Origin: Coriolopsis trogii
Taxonomy: Eukaryota > Basidiomycota > Agaricomycetes > Polyporales > Polyporaceae
DNA: 64,000 nucleotides
Reading direction: 5' to 3'
Assembly: GCA_020543525.1 (NCBI GenBank)
Contig: JAHYIO010000007.1
Coordinates: 186,001-250,000 of the forward strand
Positions 24,801 through 37,283 of the stretch are shown here, in pieces (position 1 is the first letter of the stretch; each line of letters starts with the position of its first letter). The translations under genes and the position numbers were made by a program. A model generated the notes under the pieces. It saw only the letters and a program-made list of their open reading frames with translations, was not told where the DNA came from and made no database searches.

Positions 24801-25343
24801 GCGCCGTACACAATGTGGTGGTGGTGTGCCGAGATGCCGGAAGAGGGACGTCCAGCGCGTCGAGGACAGAGGAGGAGAGGGCAGCCAGCCTGCAGGGCGG
24901 TTTGTCAGCAGGAATGGAGTCGCGTACGGCATGCGGAGAGGAAAGTGCCGAGGACAACGTCCGGATTTAGACGGGGATGTTCGATCAGAGGCTCTGACTG
25001 GATCCATCGCCGGTGTGTTTCTAGAAAGACGGTGACTGGCAGCGAACTTTATTCGACCCATGTGTGACTGCAGGGGCGGGACCCCGGAGACGGGGGGCAG
25101 ATGATGACCGGTCGGTCGAGGAAATAAACTCCACCGCTCGGCCTTCCTTTTCTGCGCGGGCATTCGAATCCATTGCAGCTCGCTGGATCTGCCCTAAAAG
25201 TGTTGCGTTTGTCTGCCCTCGTTCTCCCATCCCTCCCTTCTGTCAAGAGAAGTCCCTCCGCTCTTCTCTCCACGCCTCGTGCCCTTCATATTCGATTCCT
25301 CTCCTCCTCGTCCTCTTCGACATCCCCGCCCTCGCTGCCCGCC
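21854..25343. other. Long intergenic region upstream of the HSF-type gene
   Basis: About 3.5 kb with no gene recognised. The first kilobase is CT/T-rich and includes the kinase 3' UTR. A tandem GACGTAAATC pair occurs near 22795-22815. Long minus-strand open frames at 24288-25163 are Pro/Ser-rich without motifs and were not accepted. The last few hundred bases, pyrimidine-rich on the plus strand, are the likely promoter and leader of the transcription factor at 25344. Confidence 0.45.
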
Positions 25344-27479
25344 ATGTCGGCAGACCTCTACCCCCAGAGCGCATACGCTGCCCGACCCTCGTACCCCGCC
25401 CGCCCAGACCAATCATACCAGCTCGCGGCACCCTCCAACGTCGTCTACCCCCCGCAGCTCCTCCCCTCCTCCCAGTCCATCGCCGACAACCAGCAGCCAG
25501 ACTCGCCCTCCCAGTCCCCTTCGCGCGAGTCTCAATCCCCCAAGCAGGAGCATGCCTCCACCACAAAACAGGACGGCGCGCCCCAGCAGCAGCCCGCCAA
25601 ACCACAAGCCACATTCCTCACAAAGCTCTACGCGTACGTCTCCCGACGCGTCTTCCCGCCTCTTTTCTTCGCGTCTAACCCCGCATACAGCCTCCTCGAA
25701 CGTCCAGAAAACCACCACATGATCAGATGGGACCCCGCGGGAGAGCATATCATCGTCGAGCGGCCAGAGCAGCTCGCGCTCCATGTCCTCCCCAGCGTCT
25801 ACCGCCAGTCGCGCTTTGCCAGCTTCTCTCGGCAACTAAACGTAAGTCGCCTTCTCCATCGTCATCCCCCACCTCTTGCGTTTTCCTCTTCCTCGCGACC
25901 CTGACACCATCCCCCGTGCCTAGATCTATGGCTTCATGCGCAAGGTCAATCTGCGCAACGTCGACCCGGCGATCGACGACCCCGACGCGAGCACTTGGTG
26001 TACGTCCACCTACGCGTATCTTGAGTATGGCAGAGCAGCTCACATGGTCTTTTCTAGCCCACCCGACCCTCAACAGGCACTCGCCTCCCGAGGTGGTAGC
26101 CAACTTCAAGCGGCGTGTGCCCCCTCGTCTCCCCAAGCCTCGCAAGCGGGAGACTGAGGTGCCGCAAATTCCCCCGCCACGTTCTGCGATTGGTATGGGT
26201 CCAGTCCCCCTCTCTGTGCCTACGGGTGATTCATCACCGTACAAAGGTCGCGCCCGCGGTTTCTCCGCACCCGGGTCCTTCACCCCCTTGAACCAGCCTG
26301 GTGCTCCGGGCTGGGGTTCCAGTTACCCTCGGTCAACCCTTCCTCCTCTCACTGTCCCTTCGGACCCGCCTCCGATGCCGCACAGCACGCTATATTCACA
26401 CCCTCATACCCTGCACTCCGTTACCCCATCTGAAGATACCCAGTCCTCTTCGGCGTTTGGCTCTATGAGCTACTCGACCTCCGGACGCGACGGCTTGATG
26501 CTGCCGTCTCCCACTTCCCAGTATTCGTACGCCGACCAGTCAAGCAACTGGTCGTTCACGGGTCCTGCCAGCGCGTCGACCGCGCACTCTTCCGGTTCTC
26601 TCTCCAGCTTGCTGAACCCCAGCAGCAACATGAGCAGCGGTTACTCGAACTCCTCGCGTCCTCAGCCGGCTGCCATCAACACTTATACCTCTTCGTACCC
26701 CCAGATGGGACGTAGTCACCCTAGCGCTGGTCCAGTTTCTCCTGACAGCCGGCCGACTTCGGGTTACTCTGCATCGTCGATGTCCACGTTGCCGACGCCG
26801 TACGAGGACTCGAACGCGCACCACTTCGCCAACGACTACTCGAGGCCTGGGTCCGGCCACCACCGTCAGATGAGCCCGTCTTCCTCCCGGCCACCGTCTT
26901 CCAAGTCGTACCAAAGCAGTGGTTCTTTGAGCATTCGTCGTGAGCGTAGGCACAGTCAGGCAATGTCCCCGTACCCCTCACCGTACTCGGAGCACCCGTC
27001 ACAGAGGCCGTCGACCTCCCCACACCCTGCTGAGGAACATGCTGGTGGAATTCCGCGCGTGCGCAGCATGATCCAGCTGCCCTCGGTCGACACCTACAAC
27101 TTTAACCCTGCTCAAGCGGAGTTTGCGTATGCTGTCGACGAGAACGCCGGACACGCGAACGGGATGTACGCTTCTATGAGGAGCGTTCGGCCTTCGACGA
27201 GTGCGTCGTCGTTGAGCACCACGAGCTCCGCGGCTAACACGCCAGGAGCAGACGGGTACGGCAATGGTGCTGGCGATGCGGATATCACCCGATGTGAGTG
27301 AGTCCACTCCACTGGGTGTTCGTCCCGCTCAGGTTCGCATACCATGCGCATCTCTGCGGCCCGGTCTCTGGAGGACTATGGCTGACTTGTACTTTTGCGT
27401 GTTCATAGATTCACCCGACTACGGCTTCGTCCAGATGAACGAACACCTCCCGCAATACGCTAAGCACGGGGAGATGTAG
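25344..27479 (+). CDS. HSF-type DNA-binding transcription factor
   Basis: Nuclear regulator with a heat-shock-factor-type winged-helix domain. Exons: 25344-25633, 25691-25841, 25924-25999, 26058-27293, 27409-27479, giving 607 aa. Residues about 91-195 hold the domain: it begins TFLTKLYALLERPENHHMI, the recognition helix region is SRFASFSRQLNIYGFMRKVN, and it ends SPPEVVANFKRRVP. Three introns interrupt it. The rest is Ser/Pro/Tyr-rich and probably disordered. I see no clear heptad-repeat trimerisation region after the domain, so it is more like the Mga1/Sfl1-type or basidiomycete developmental HSF-like factors than classical Hsf1; that subgroup call is inference. ATG 25344 (context GCCATGTC) was chosen. 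The last exon adds a short tail ending KHGEM. Confidence 0.9.
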
Positions 27480-29003
27480 AGCGCTGCTGCTTGCCGTTGG
27501 GCGGTCGCGGCTCCCCTGTCCTCACCCCTGTCCTGCGCCCGTCTTCCTCCTCTGCCCTGCTCGAATATAGAAGTTTCGGCTTTCGGCTCTATCAACCTCT
27601 CAGCCTGCTTGCTTCTTTCTCTCACAGTCATTTGCTACTCGTCTCGACTCTGCATCCGGATGCCGATGAATTGGAGGGAGAGGGCCGTGAAAATGGGCGG
27701 CACGGTCGGTGATTGTGTGGTGGCGACCAGGGAGCTTTCGCCACTCGCTCAATCCTGTGCCAGTGTCAGCTACCACAGAGTCTCTCGCAGAGCTAGCGTG
27801 CAGGGATTGGCTACCGTCACTGCCCGTGTGGTGCGCTGCTGTGCTCTGCTGTTCGCAGCTGTCATGGTCAGTTGGGGTGATGTGCACGCAGCGTCTACTT
27901 CCTCGCGGCGCCTTCTTGTCTTCTGATTTGCGCCTCGGACGCTTCTGTTGTCTTTTTCATTTGCTCTGTCGTGCTCAGATGGACCCTCCCCTCCCATTAT
28001 AACTCAGTTGCATAACGGGTTGCTCGGACTTCATTCCCATCCCATCTTTCGGCGGCCATCGTCTTGATGGACGTCCGCGATTCCCCCTTGCCCCTTTCTC
28101 TTGCCGTGTCTTGTCTGTAGGCGTCCGCGTTACGTGTGCCTCATCATGCCTGAATTGTGTCTCATAGTCGTTGCTGTGCCCTCTCGCTCTCTATGTAGTC
28201 CTGCCCCGTTCTCGATGAAATTCTGATAGCTGTATTTCTCGCCCGCCCCATCTTTTTTTTATTTGCCGTCGAACCGTTTACATTCCGCTCTGTAACATCT
28301 TATTCTCCGTTGGCGTCTCTCGTCTGTCTCTGTCCGCAAGCCCACCGTATATACATGCATTGATACAGTCCCCGCACAATTCATATACCCTCCTCCCTCA
28401 CTCTCTGCACACCCTGGTGGTGGCATGGCGACCGATCTGCGAGCGAGACACTAAGTAGCTACGCGAAGCGGGAGGAAATGAGATTAGGAGGTGGCCGTTT
28501 AGCCCAAAGCGAGGCCACCGAGGGTCTGGGTAGCGTGATGTCAAGATTTGTCATTTTTCTTTCTCTGCGACGCCCCAGATCTCACGAGATCTTGGACCAA
28601 CCGAGCCAATGGCCACTCGCTCGCGGAAGCAAATCGACGAGATGCCCGTACGCGTTACGCGTTGGCGGTCTGGTTTCGGTGACGGTCACTTTAAAGTTTG
28701 TGACCAGAGAAGGCGTCACGGCTGACCGAGTTTGGGTGACGACGATCGGTCCTCCCGGGACGTGACGCTGGGTCGACAGTAGACGCTGGTGACGCGGGAA
28801 CGGGCGCCTGACTTGTGGACTCCGCGAGCGTGGCTTAGCGTGTGTTGGGAACCGACTCCGTCCGTCCGCGATCCTCACGAGGCTCTTCTCTTTTTCCCTT
28901 TCGTCCGACACGACTTCTTGCGGCTGCGATTGCGACTGCTTATTGCACGCAAGGCCAAGGCATACTTACACGAACCCCGAGGAAGAAATACAAGTTGAAC
29001 GCG
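27480..29003. other. Intergenic region between HSF-type and CLASP genes
   Basis: About 1.5 kb, no gene recognised. The 5' part is T/C-rich and fits the 3' UTR of the transcription factor. The final 300 bp before 29004 should contain the CLASP promoter; a CCAAT element occurs near 28602-28606. Confidence 0.5.
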
Positions 29004-32000
29004 ATGGAGGATTCGCCCGTGCGGCGACTTGTGAACCAGTGTAGCAAATCAAACGGTCCGTACCTCTTCCAATCGTCATCATTATTGCGCCCCGCCCCCT
29101 CCTTGTTTGCCGGAGCGCGGCGGGCCTTTGTGTGGTTGGGTTGCTGGGAGGCTCGATGCTGATCGTTTGTCCTTCTGGGTTTGGGTGTTCGTGAATGGCA
29201 CGGTCGGGTCGGTTGCGCGCTGATTGGGATTGGGTCCGGGATGTGGCGGCGGGTCCGGGATTCGGATTGGGATTGGGACTGGGCCTTGGATGGGGGTTTG
29301 GCTGGTTAGATATCGACGCCAAAGTCGATGCGATCACCAAACTCCAGGCAGAGTTTGAGGCCGGCTGCGAGGTGCGTTCGTGTCCATTTCATTCCCCAGC
29401 CCGAGACACCCGCGGAGGCTCCGTGTTGCTATGTGTATGTGTGGGGAACCCGAGACTGACGTTGGAGGCGAGGACCGCGTAGATTCCGGAGCCGGACGCG
29501 CTCGTACAGACTCTGAAGGCATGTCTGCGAAGTTCGAACCAGCATCTCACGACGGCGACGCTCTCGGTGCTCCCCCCGGTCATCCCGCTCCTCGTCACCA
29601 GGCCTCCAGCACAAATTCCCCTTCCTTCGTCATCTACATCCCCCGCGGCGTCTACATCATCAGCCACCTCGTCCCCGATCGATTCGTATGCGCTCAGGCA
29701 GGTCATCATGCAGCTCATGCCGGCGGGGGGCGGTGTCATCGACCGGCTGGGCGACAGTCGGGACCGAGCAAGGGAGAAGGCGCGGGAAAGTCTGGTGGTT
29801 ATGGGCGGATTCGCATTTCGGGCGGGGGGATCAGGCTCGCAGATGAACAAGTCGAGGGGGGACAAGGGCCCGGAGACCCCGCTGCAGCTGTTTGAGCGAT
29901 TCCTGCGCGAGGGCGGGTTGACGAGCAAGGTCTGGCGGATCAGAGAGCAGGTGAGTGTCGGGTTTCGTGGGAGCGAATGTTGCGGCTGAAAGGGTGCGTG
30001 TGTGGGGGGACCTGGACGCAGTCGATCTTGACCCTTGTGCACATACGGCGCGTGCACCATCTATTCCCTATACGACCGTATCTTCCCCACCTGGTCGACG
30101 CGCTCGAGGACACGGATGGGAACGTGCGGGAGTGCGCACGGACGTCCGTGGTCGAGCTCTTTACTGGCCCGGGGGTAACCGACATGGCACGCGCGGACCT
30201 CAAGAAGGAGATGGCGAAGAAGGGCGTCCGGAAGACGATCGTCGACGGCGTGCTCTCGAAGGTCCTCTCGGGTGGCGCAGGGTCAAGCACGCCTGCCACG
30301 ATGAGCGAGAACGGCTCAGAGAACGGCGACATCCCAGGAGCCGCCAAGGAGTACGTCCCACCGAGCATTGCATTGATGAACAAGAGGCCTGGGCCTGTAG
30401 TCTCTGGGATGTCCCATTCCAGCGGAACGGTTTCCCGTGTTGTAAGTCAGGGAAACGTGCGCGAGATACCGAGGCCCGCCAGCCGTGCGGCCGCCATGTC
30501 GCCGACGGGTGAGGGCCCTTCCGCCGCCGGTGCAGGGTCGGACGTCAAGGCAGTTTATGTGAGTCATTTTGCTTGTTCATTCCGTCTTGGACGTGGAGGT
30601 GACTGGAGGGCTGATTCGTCCTATCCTGACATTCCTTCTGTGCGATAGATCGCTTCGAGCCGTGACTTGGAGCAAGAGTTTGCTTCGATGCTACGGCCGT
30701 TTGAGGTACGTTCGGGCCAGGGCTGGTGTACCTGTGGTGCTTCAATCCGCATAGGCGGGGTAGATCCGTCGCTCAACTGATGAACCCGTGTAGGGCAGAG
30801 AAACGGAACATAATTGGGCTGCCCGCGAGCAGGCGATCCAGCGCGTACGCGGCATGCTCAAAGGAGAGGTACATGAACGATACACAGACACGTTCCTGCA
30901 CGGCTTGAAGAATGGATTCATGGAGGCGACGCTCAAAACGGTACGTGTTCTTCCCTGGTGACGTCCGAGGGATGGGTTCGCTGACGGAGGCACGATAATG
31001 AAATCGCCGCACAATCAGCTGTTGAGTCTTCGGACGACGGTTGCTACGAACACATGCGCACTGTACAGCGAGCTCTCTATCGCCCTTGGCACCGCTCTCG
31101 ATCCGTTCTGCGAACTGCTGTATACGAATCTCCTGCGGATGGCGAACCTCACGAAGAAGATTACCGCACAAATCTCGCAAGCGACACTCGCGACGCTGAT
31201 ACAGCATACTTCTGCCTCGCCGAAGCTGGTCCTCCCTCTCTTCTGGAACGTCCTCCAGGATAAGGCCATACAGACGCGCCAGTACGCCATCAACCACGTG
31301 AAGACATATCTCGAATGCCATGGGACGCGCGTTACACATTCCATCGAGGTGTCGGGCGGGATCGATCTGCTTGAGAAGATCGTCAGGAAGGCGCTGGCCG
31401 ACGCGAATGCTGCAGTGCGAGACAATGCGCGCCTGCTGTTCTGGATATTCCAGGGATTCTGGCCAGAGCGCGCAACTGCGATCATGCAAGCCCTGGAGCC
31501 GGTAGCGCGCAAGCAATTGGAGAAGGCGTGTCCGAACCCTGACGCGCTGGCCAACCTACCGAGCGCCGCGTCGCCGCCCAAGACGAAGAAAAGCAGTGTT
31601 GCGGCAGCGATCGCTGCCAGTCGTGCCAAGGCAAAAGCTATTGCGACCGCGCCGCCGACCCTGAGGCACCAGGCGACCTCGACCTCCCATACGATTCGAG
31701 CGACCTCGCCGCCCACAAGGCGACCGACTTCGCCCTCGTTATCTACCAGCAGCTCGACGGGTGCAATTCGCGCCGCCTCGCCGATATCTCGCTCGTCTCC
31801 GCCGAGATCCAGAATAGTCTCTGGTGGTACAATCTCGCGATCGACCAGTGCGAGCGTCATACCGAACACAACAAGCACTCGGGGCCCCCCAGCGCATGCA
31901 CGAGGCGCGTCAACGCCGTCGCCTACGCCTGATCAAAGCCAAACATACCGCAGGCGCGTCACGTCAACACTCACGTCCCTGGGTCCGTCACCCCCGACCT

Positions 32001-34080
32001 CGAATTCAACATTCCGCAAGGCTGTGGAAACTACGCTGCCCGCGTCTCCTCCTGGTCATGTCGCTGCATTCACTTCCCCAACGCCGCGGCCGCAGAAAGC
32101 GGGGCAGGCAGCGGCGGTGCCCATCTTTCGTGAGTCGTTCTCGATCGCAGGGTTGCACCAGCTGGCCGGATCCGAGAACGATTCCTTGCTCCTCGCGACG
32201 AACATCCCGGTGCCTGAGGACAGCGACTCTGATATGGACATGGACGAGTCCGTCAACCTGATCTCGTTTTCCACCCCTTACGAGCGATATCCGCCCGTGC
32301 CGAGATCAAACTCGCAGGCGAACTCGTTCTCACCCAAATCGACGAGCTCGAGACAGCTGTTCTCCAATGCGCTCTCGACAGGGATGGGCTCGCCCCCGGC
32401 TGGCGTCGCGCAACCGCTCGTCGAGGACGCCATGCGCGCTCGCGCGGAGCAGGCGGAAAGCGCGGCTGAGCGCCTTTTGGAACTCGTCGAGCCTGAAGAG
32501 GATCATGCGCATTCGTCACCTATCCCTGGCTCTTTGCTCCTCCGCAATGGGGCTGGTCAAGGGATTCAACCTAAAGCTGGCAGAGCGAGCGGTGGCGGTG
32601 GGAGCACCGTTCCCACCCTGCCGCGGACGCCAGTAAACAACAAGCGCAGCGCGGCGATAATGCAGCAGGCTGCGCTCTTCCAGGATAGCCCGGCCCACGG
32701 AGGAAAGACGACATCGCTGTTCGATATGGTCGATGGTCGTGACAGCGCCGGACAGTGGTGGGCAAAACGGATGGCATGTACGTCTCCCGCATTGCGGTGT
32801 CAGTGGATACTTCTGATTGTATTGTGCTGATGATGGTGTCCCGTCTTTCTTCGTCCGTGCCAGTGCTCAAGGTGTCATCCTCACACGAGGAGATTGGAAC
32901 CCCTGATAGGGAGCAAACTTTGAAGGCTTACATTTCGGCGTTGGAGCAAGGTTCGGCGGACGTGCCCGTGCTCAAGAAGCTCGTGAGGTTGTGCACGCAG
33001 AACCCTGTCCACGAGCCGCTCTCACCCGTCAGCCCGGCGTTTTCCGTGCCCCTCACGCCCTCGCCCCTTGACGGCTTTGCACGGCAACTGTCCGCAAGTA
33101 ACTCCGAGTACTGGAAACGGGACCGGTTGTTCGATCAGCTCTTCAATGCCCTCATACAGTTCTTGGATCCTCGGAAGGTGCGTCCGTGCGGATGTGGGAC
33201 GCCCATGGGGGACAGTGCTGATATCGCGCCCTTTCCCATGAATTCAATCAGAGTGCCGAGGAACTCGAGTACGGCCTGATCATCCTGTGGGAGATGTTGG
33301 AGAACCAGGCGCCGCTGCTGGAAGGGCACGAAGCTGATATTTTCACCGTGCTTCTGCAAATCAGATACTGCGCGCAGACGAACGTACGTGCGCTATCTGT
33401 TGGGGTTCAAACCTCTGGGTCCGTGGGTGCGGTACGACAGGCTCATTTACGTGTTCCTGCAGGTGATGCAAGCGACGAACTTGTTCCGAGATACGCTCAC
33501 GAGCCGCATTGAACCCGTGTATGGTCTTACGACCCTGCATGCGGCCCTGCGCGCCTTCCACGACGCGCCCGTCCCTCCGTCGGGGACCACGGAAATTAAG
33601 GATGGAACGTATGCGTTCGGTCTGATCGCGCTGGGGAAGTTTTTCCTGCGCCTGCCCGCGGAGGTGCTGGAAGAGGAATTGCCTCGATTGCGGTCGACGC
33701 TCATCTCGGTAAGTCACGTTTCCCGTCTGGGCTGCCGTGCCAGCTGTTTCCAGAAGGCAAGCTGCTGACTGCCTCCGCAACTGTCGCGCTCGTGTTCTCT
33801 CCCTCAGGCGTTGACGGAAAGCACCGGAGACAGCAGCCTTGCGGTACGCGAGGCCGCCACGGCGGCGACCATCGCTGCCCAAATGGTCCTCCGGGACGAA
33901 ACGCACCTCTTCACGCTTCTGGACGGCCTGCCGGATGAGAAGAAGAACTTGCTCACGTACATGTTCGACAAGCACGGAGCACGGGGTCCTGTCGACGTGT
34001 CTGGAGCGTCACCAATGGACAAGCTGGAACGCGAGATGCGGAGGATTGACGGCCGCCTGAGCACCCCGCGTCGCGGCTAG
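29004..34080 (+). CDS. CLASP/Stu1 microtubule plus-end protein
   Basis: TOG-array protein that binds microtubule lattice and kinetochore or spindle microtubules and promotes rescue. Eleven exons: 29004-29055, 29310-29371, 29483-29950, 30022-30558, 30649-30705, 30794-30940, 31019-32777, 32864-33177, 33252-33383, 33463-33708, 33808-34080, giving 1348 aa. The N-terminus reads SNDIDAKVDAITKLQAEFEA across intron 1, then HEAT-like helices (PYLPHLVDALEDTDGNVREC). The CLASP_N block includes ASPKLVLPLFWNVLQDKAIQ and LWEMLENQAPL marks the C-terminal helical domain. In between lies a long Ser/Pro/Arg-rich linker typical of the microtubule-binding region. The length fits the family. Intron 1 (254 nt) is G-rich. 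No in-frame break was found. Confidence 0.93.
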
Positions 34081-36141
34081 GCTTAAGCTGCGTGGGTGGG
34101 TGGTGTGGTCCCGACAGTTATTAGTAGATTGCATGACGTCCTCTGGCATCCTGCCACATGTTCTCACTTCTCATCCCGTTTGACAGGTTTTTTCAGATAC
34201 CCGCACTATTGTATTCATACATTCAGTTCGCCGTCGCTCTGCGGTTTTGCTCCGAGTTGGTATTTTTGTGTATATTGAACCGTGCGCAGTAATCTACATG
34301 CAAGCTCCGTGTCTCCATACTGATCACGTCGTGGTCGATCATGGGAGTCCAGCTCGTGCATCGAGTGAACAAGGTATTCGCCTAGTCGGAGAAGGCAAAA
34401 TATGTGCTCATGTCCGATTTTCATAGATGCACATATGAATGAAGTGACATGGCTGCTACGCTTCTCGCATGCGCAACCGATGTTCATGAATTCATGTTCC
34501 ACCAGAGCGAGGTTTCGACAGTACGAGTTCCACAAGATGCCTCCTACGACCTCGGCCATCTTCTCCCATCGGTCGGAGATCTCCCGAAGCTGAGAGGCGT
34601 GCGTATCCTCTGCTCTTCCAACGCCAGATCCGACGGGAGGGAGAGAACTCGGAGGCCTTCCTGAAGACGTCTGGGCGTGCTCGTCGGTCGCACTTGCGAG
34701 GTACGCCTTCCCTTGCGAACCGCTAGGCTATTTCGGGGAACCCGCAGTCTCCTAGGCTAAGACGCCGTTCCCAAGACGAAGAGGAGCCTCTCCCTCTTCC
34801 TGCGAACGAGAAGAGGGCTCTATATCAGGCCCATGATCCCATCGAAGGCACTGCTGGGCAGGAGAAGGAATGGTATGTTTCGCCCAGACAGCTCCGCGAC
34901 GAGGGGCCCGCCTGCTGGGAATGAAACGGCGCAGAGACCGTCTGGCCTCGGGGCGATACGAGCACGGTCGTGGGGAGGCGGCGATAACGGCGGCACAACG
35001 TTGTTGTGGCATGAATGTGCAGGGAGCTTGGACTCCGTGCACCGCGACCTAGCGTGTGCCGTGTGGGTCTGTGCCCTTTGTTGCCTTGCCTTGAATGTCT
35101 GAACCTTGCGGTTCGTCAACCGGGGCATGCTGCAGACCCTCCGATCGGACCACCCTCGAATTCCAGGTGGCCTTGCACGAGGGATCGCGGATCATAGGCC
35201 GGGCTTTGACTGGCGGGTGGGGGACAGGCTCTGTCTCGTCACTGTCGCCTGCGGCCCGGACGCGGTGAGGGTCCACGCGGAGAGTGGCAGATGCCGCCTC
35301 CGTGAAGGGGGGTTTGAAGCTGCGTGACGTGGGAGGATCCGCGATGCTCCTGAATATGGGTCCACCGTCCTGTCAGCTCCCTACGAGGGCGAGAGCTGCG
35401 ATGTGACCGGGGAAGTTCCGGCCTCGGATGTCGGGAGCGAACGCAGGAGGGATGAGTACGGAGTACTGCTTCGTACTGAACAGCAACGTTGAATATGACG
35501 GTAGGCTCTGAGCAATATGGTGCGGGGCACGCGTCCCGGTTGGTTCGACCAGGATGCGGTACATGCCGTTGTGTAATTGCATTGAAGGAGCTGTTTACGG
35601 AAGGGGTGCATAACGATTTGTTCTCGAAGTCACAGTCGCCTTGTAAGGAGGAGACTCGGCAATTTCTTCTCTGGGTACTTAAACGCCAACAGAATATATC
35701 GCCACGTCCTCGTCAAACTGGGAAGAAGTGAGGTAACTCTCAAATATTGGCAAGTGAAGGAGTCCAGCAAGAGTCAAGTTCGTCTTAGCCACGTCCAACG
35801 ACGGAGTCTGAATCAGGTTCGGGTAGAGGTCTAGCGCCCATCGCGGCCTGATGACGCTGAGTTCGAACATCAGCCGCAATCCTCAACTACGACCTCCGCT
35901 ATGTCAGTCACGTCTGCTCCTAGGTGTTTTGAAGTTGCTGTCTCGGGTTCGCGCAAACGTTGACTTGCTGTCATAGACTGCCTGTGCACATGCATCGATA
36001 AATGTGATCAGATCGCAATGGTACATGAAGGACTCGAAGCCTTCATCCGGTCATCATATGTTAACTACGAACGATGCGGAGATGTCAACGGAAGAATGGC
36101 GGCGAAAGTAGAGAGGTAAAACCCAAGGTACTATCCTCCCG
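34081..36141. other. Intergenic region with coding-like minus-strand fragments
   Basis: About 2 kb between the CLASP stop and the paralog trio. A minus-strand open stretch at about 34215-34660 reads QLREISDRWEKMAEVV and GGILWNSYCRNLALVEHEF, with a possible acceptor (GTCTTCAG, about 34660) at its 5' edge. Another at 35679-35880 reads LTLAGLLHLPIFESYL. Neither matches a family I know, and no full gene model was built. They may be exons of unknown genes or relics. Confidence 0.35.
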
Positions 36142-37038
36142 TCATGCTGTCGATGGACCCGAGCGCTCTACTCCTCCATTCCTACGATGAGACGGTTTGG
36201 AGATGTTTCGGAGGAGGTCCTTGACGAGACTGCCGGCGTGCACGTTACTTCGAGGGAAGTATTTCTCGTGTTTTCGGGTGTAATTGCTGAGAGCGATCTC
36301 GGTGTTGAAGGTGCGCACAGGCTCATCGAGCTTGGGTCGGTGAAGAAAGTCCACCAAATTGACGTGCGTTTTCTTCAGTATCTGCATCCATATATTGGTC
36401 AGTGACAGAACAGTACCATAAGAACTCAGCCGGGCTGACCTTTCGACACCCTGCAATATCCCCGGGGATTTCTGCGACTCCGAGAGCGACCAACAAGCTC
36501 TGCCACGAGTGCAAGTCTTCTGACCTCTTCCCATACATGAGATTGAATTGCTTGTCCATTGCGTCCTGCAAAGCTCTCTTCTCTCGATCCAACCGTACTT
36601 TATCTGCCTTGCTATTCCATCCTTTCTGCTGAGAAAGCCGACGGAACTCTTCGAGGAAGTTATTCTCCGGTCTATACTCGAAGTCGGGGTACTTGGCGAA
36701 GTACTCGTGGATGTGGTTTTCTGGAGGGGCCGCCTGGTACGTCTTCAAGTCAGACGGATATATTCACGCTGGGTTTCATAGAACGGCCTCACCATCCTGA
36801 TGTTGTACAAAGTTCTCTCAGCCGGTTGGCATCCAGTGCAGGGTCTCGACGACAAGAACTTGCTCTCGCGTACACTTGAAGACGCGATAGTGTCGCGCCG
36901 AGAGGATTTTGAGGGGTTACCGTCGCTCACTCTTTGATACCAGAAGGTAGTGGGGAAAGGCAGGGTGGTCCAGTCTGCGAACCACTCAGCTGGAAGGCTG
37001 CCGCATGGACTGTCATCCCACGGCAACCTTCTTGACAT
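36142..37038 (-). CDS. Clade-specific hypothetical protein, tandem paralog 1
   Basis: Member of an uncharacterised basidiomycete family; no biochemical function is known to me. Exons 37038-36793, 36733-36440, 36381-36142 (259 aa), all introns phase 0. The N-terminus starts MSRRLPWDDSPCGSLP with a SSRPCTGC motif. The conserved core runs NHIHEYFAKYPDFEYRP, LHSWQSLLVALG, CRK, then across the conserved intron THVNLVDFL, SNYTRKHEKYFPR and LLRNI. No membrane segment or signal peptide is evident. If the first intron were retained the frame would stop shortly after it, so the spliced model is preferred. It lies downstream of two related copies on the same strand, indicating local duplication. Confidence 0.72.
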
Positions 37039-37283
37039 GCGTGCAGTCAGGTGAGAGTACCTCCTAAACCTGGCATTGGCATCTCAGAATCCGAGTGCCC
37101 TGCGGTAGCAGAACTTTGTCGTTCACGCTGAACGCTAGCAGGACAGGTCATGTAGCGTGCGCGATCAACTCGTCTTCTGTCGTCTGTCTCCAATTGACGT
37201 TCCACAGCCCTGAGAATGAATACAAGAATGAACCGCTTGAAAACGCTATGCACACCGGGGCTCTCAACGTCTCGACACATGCG

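Noticed and set aside
24288..25163. 291-codon minus-strand open frame
   Set aside because: Pro/Ser/Arg-rich with no motif, in the leader of the HSF-type gene; typical of antisense frames in GC-rich DNA.
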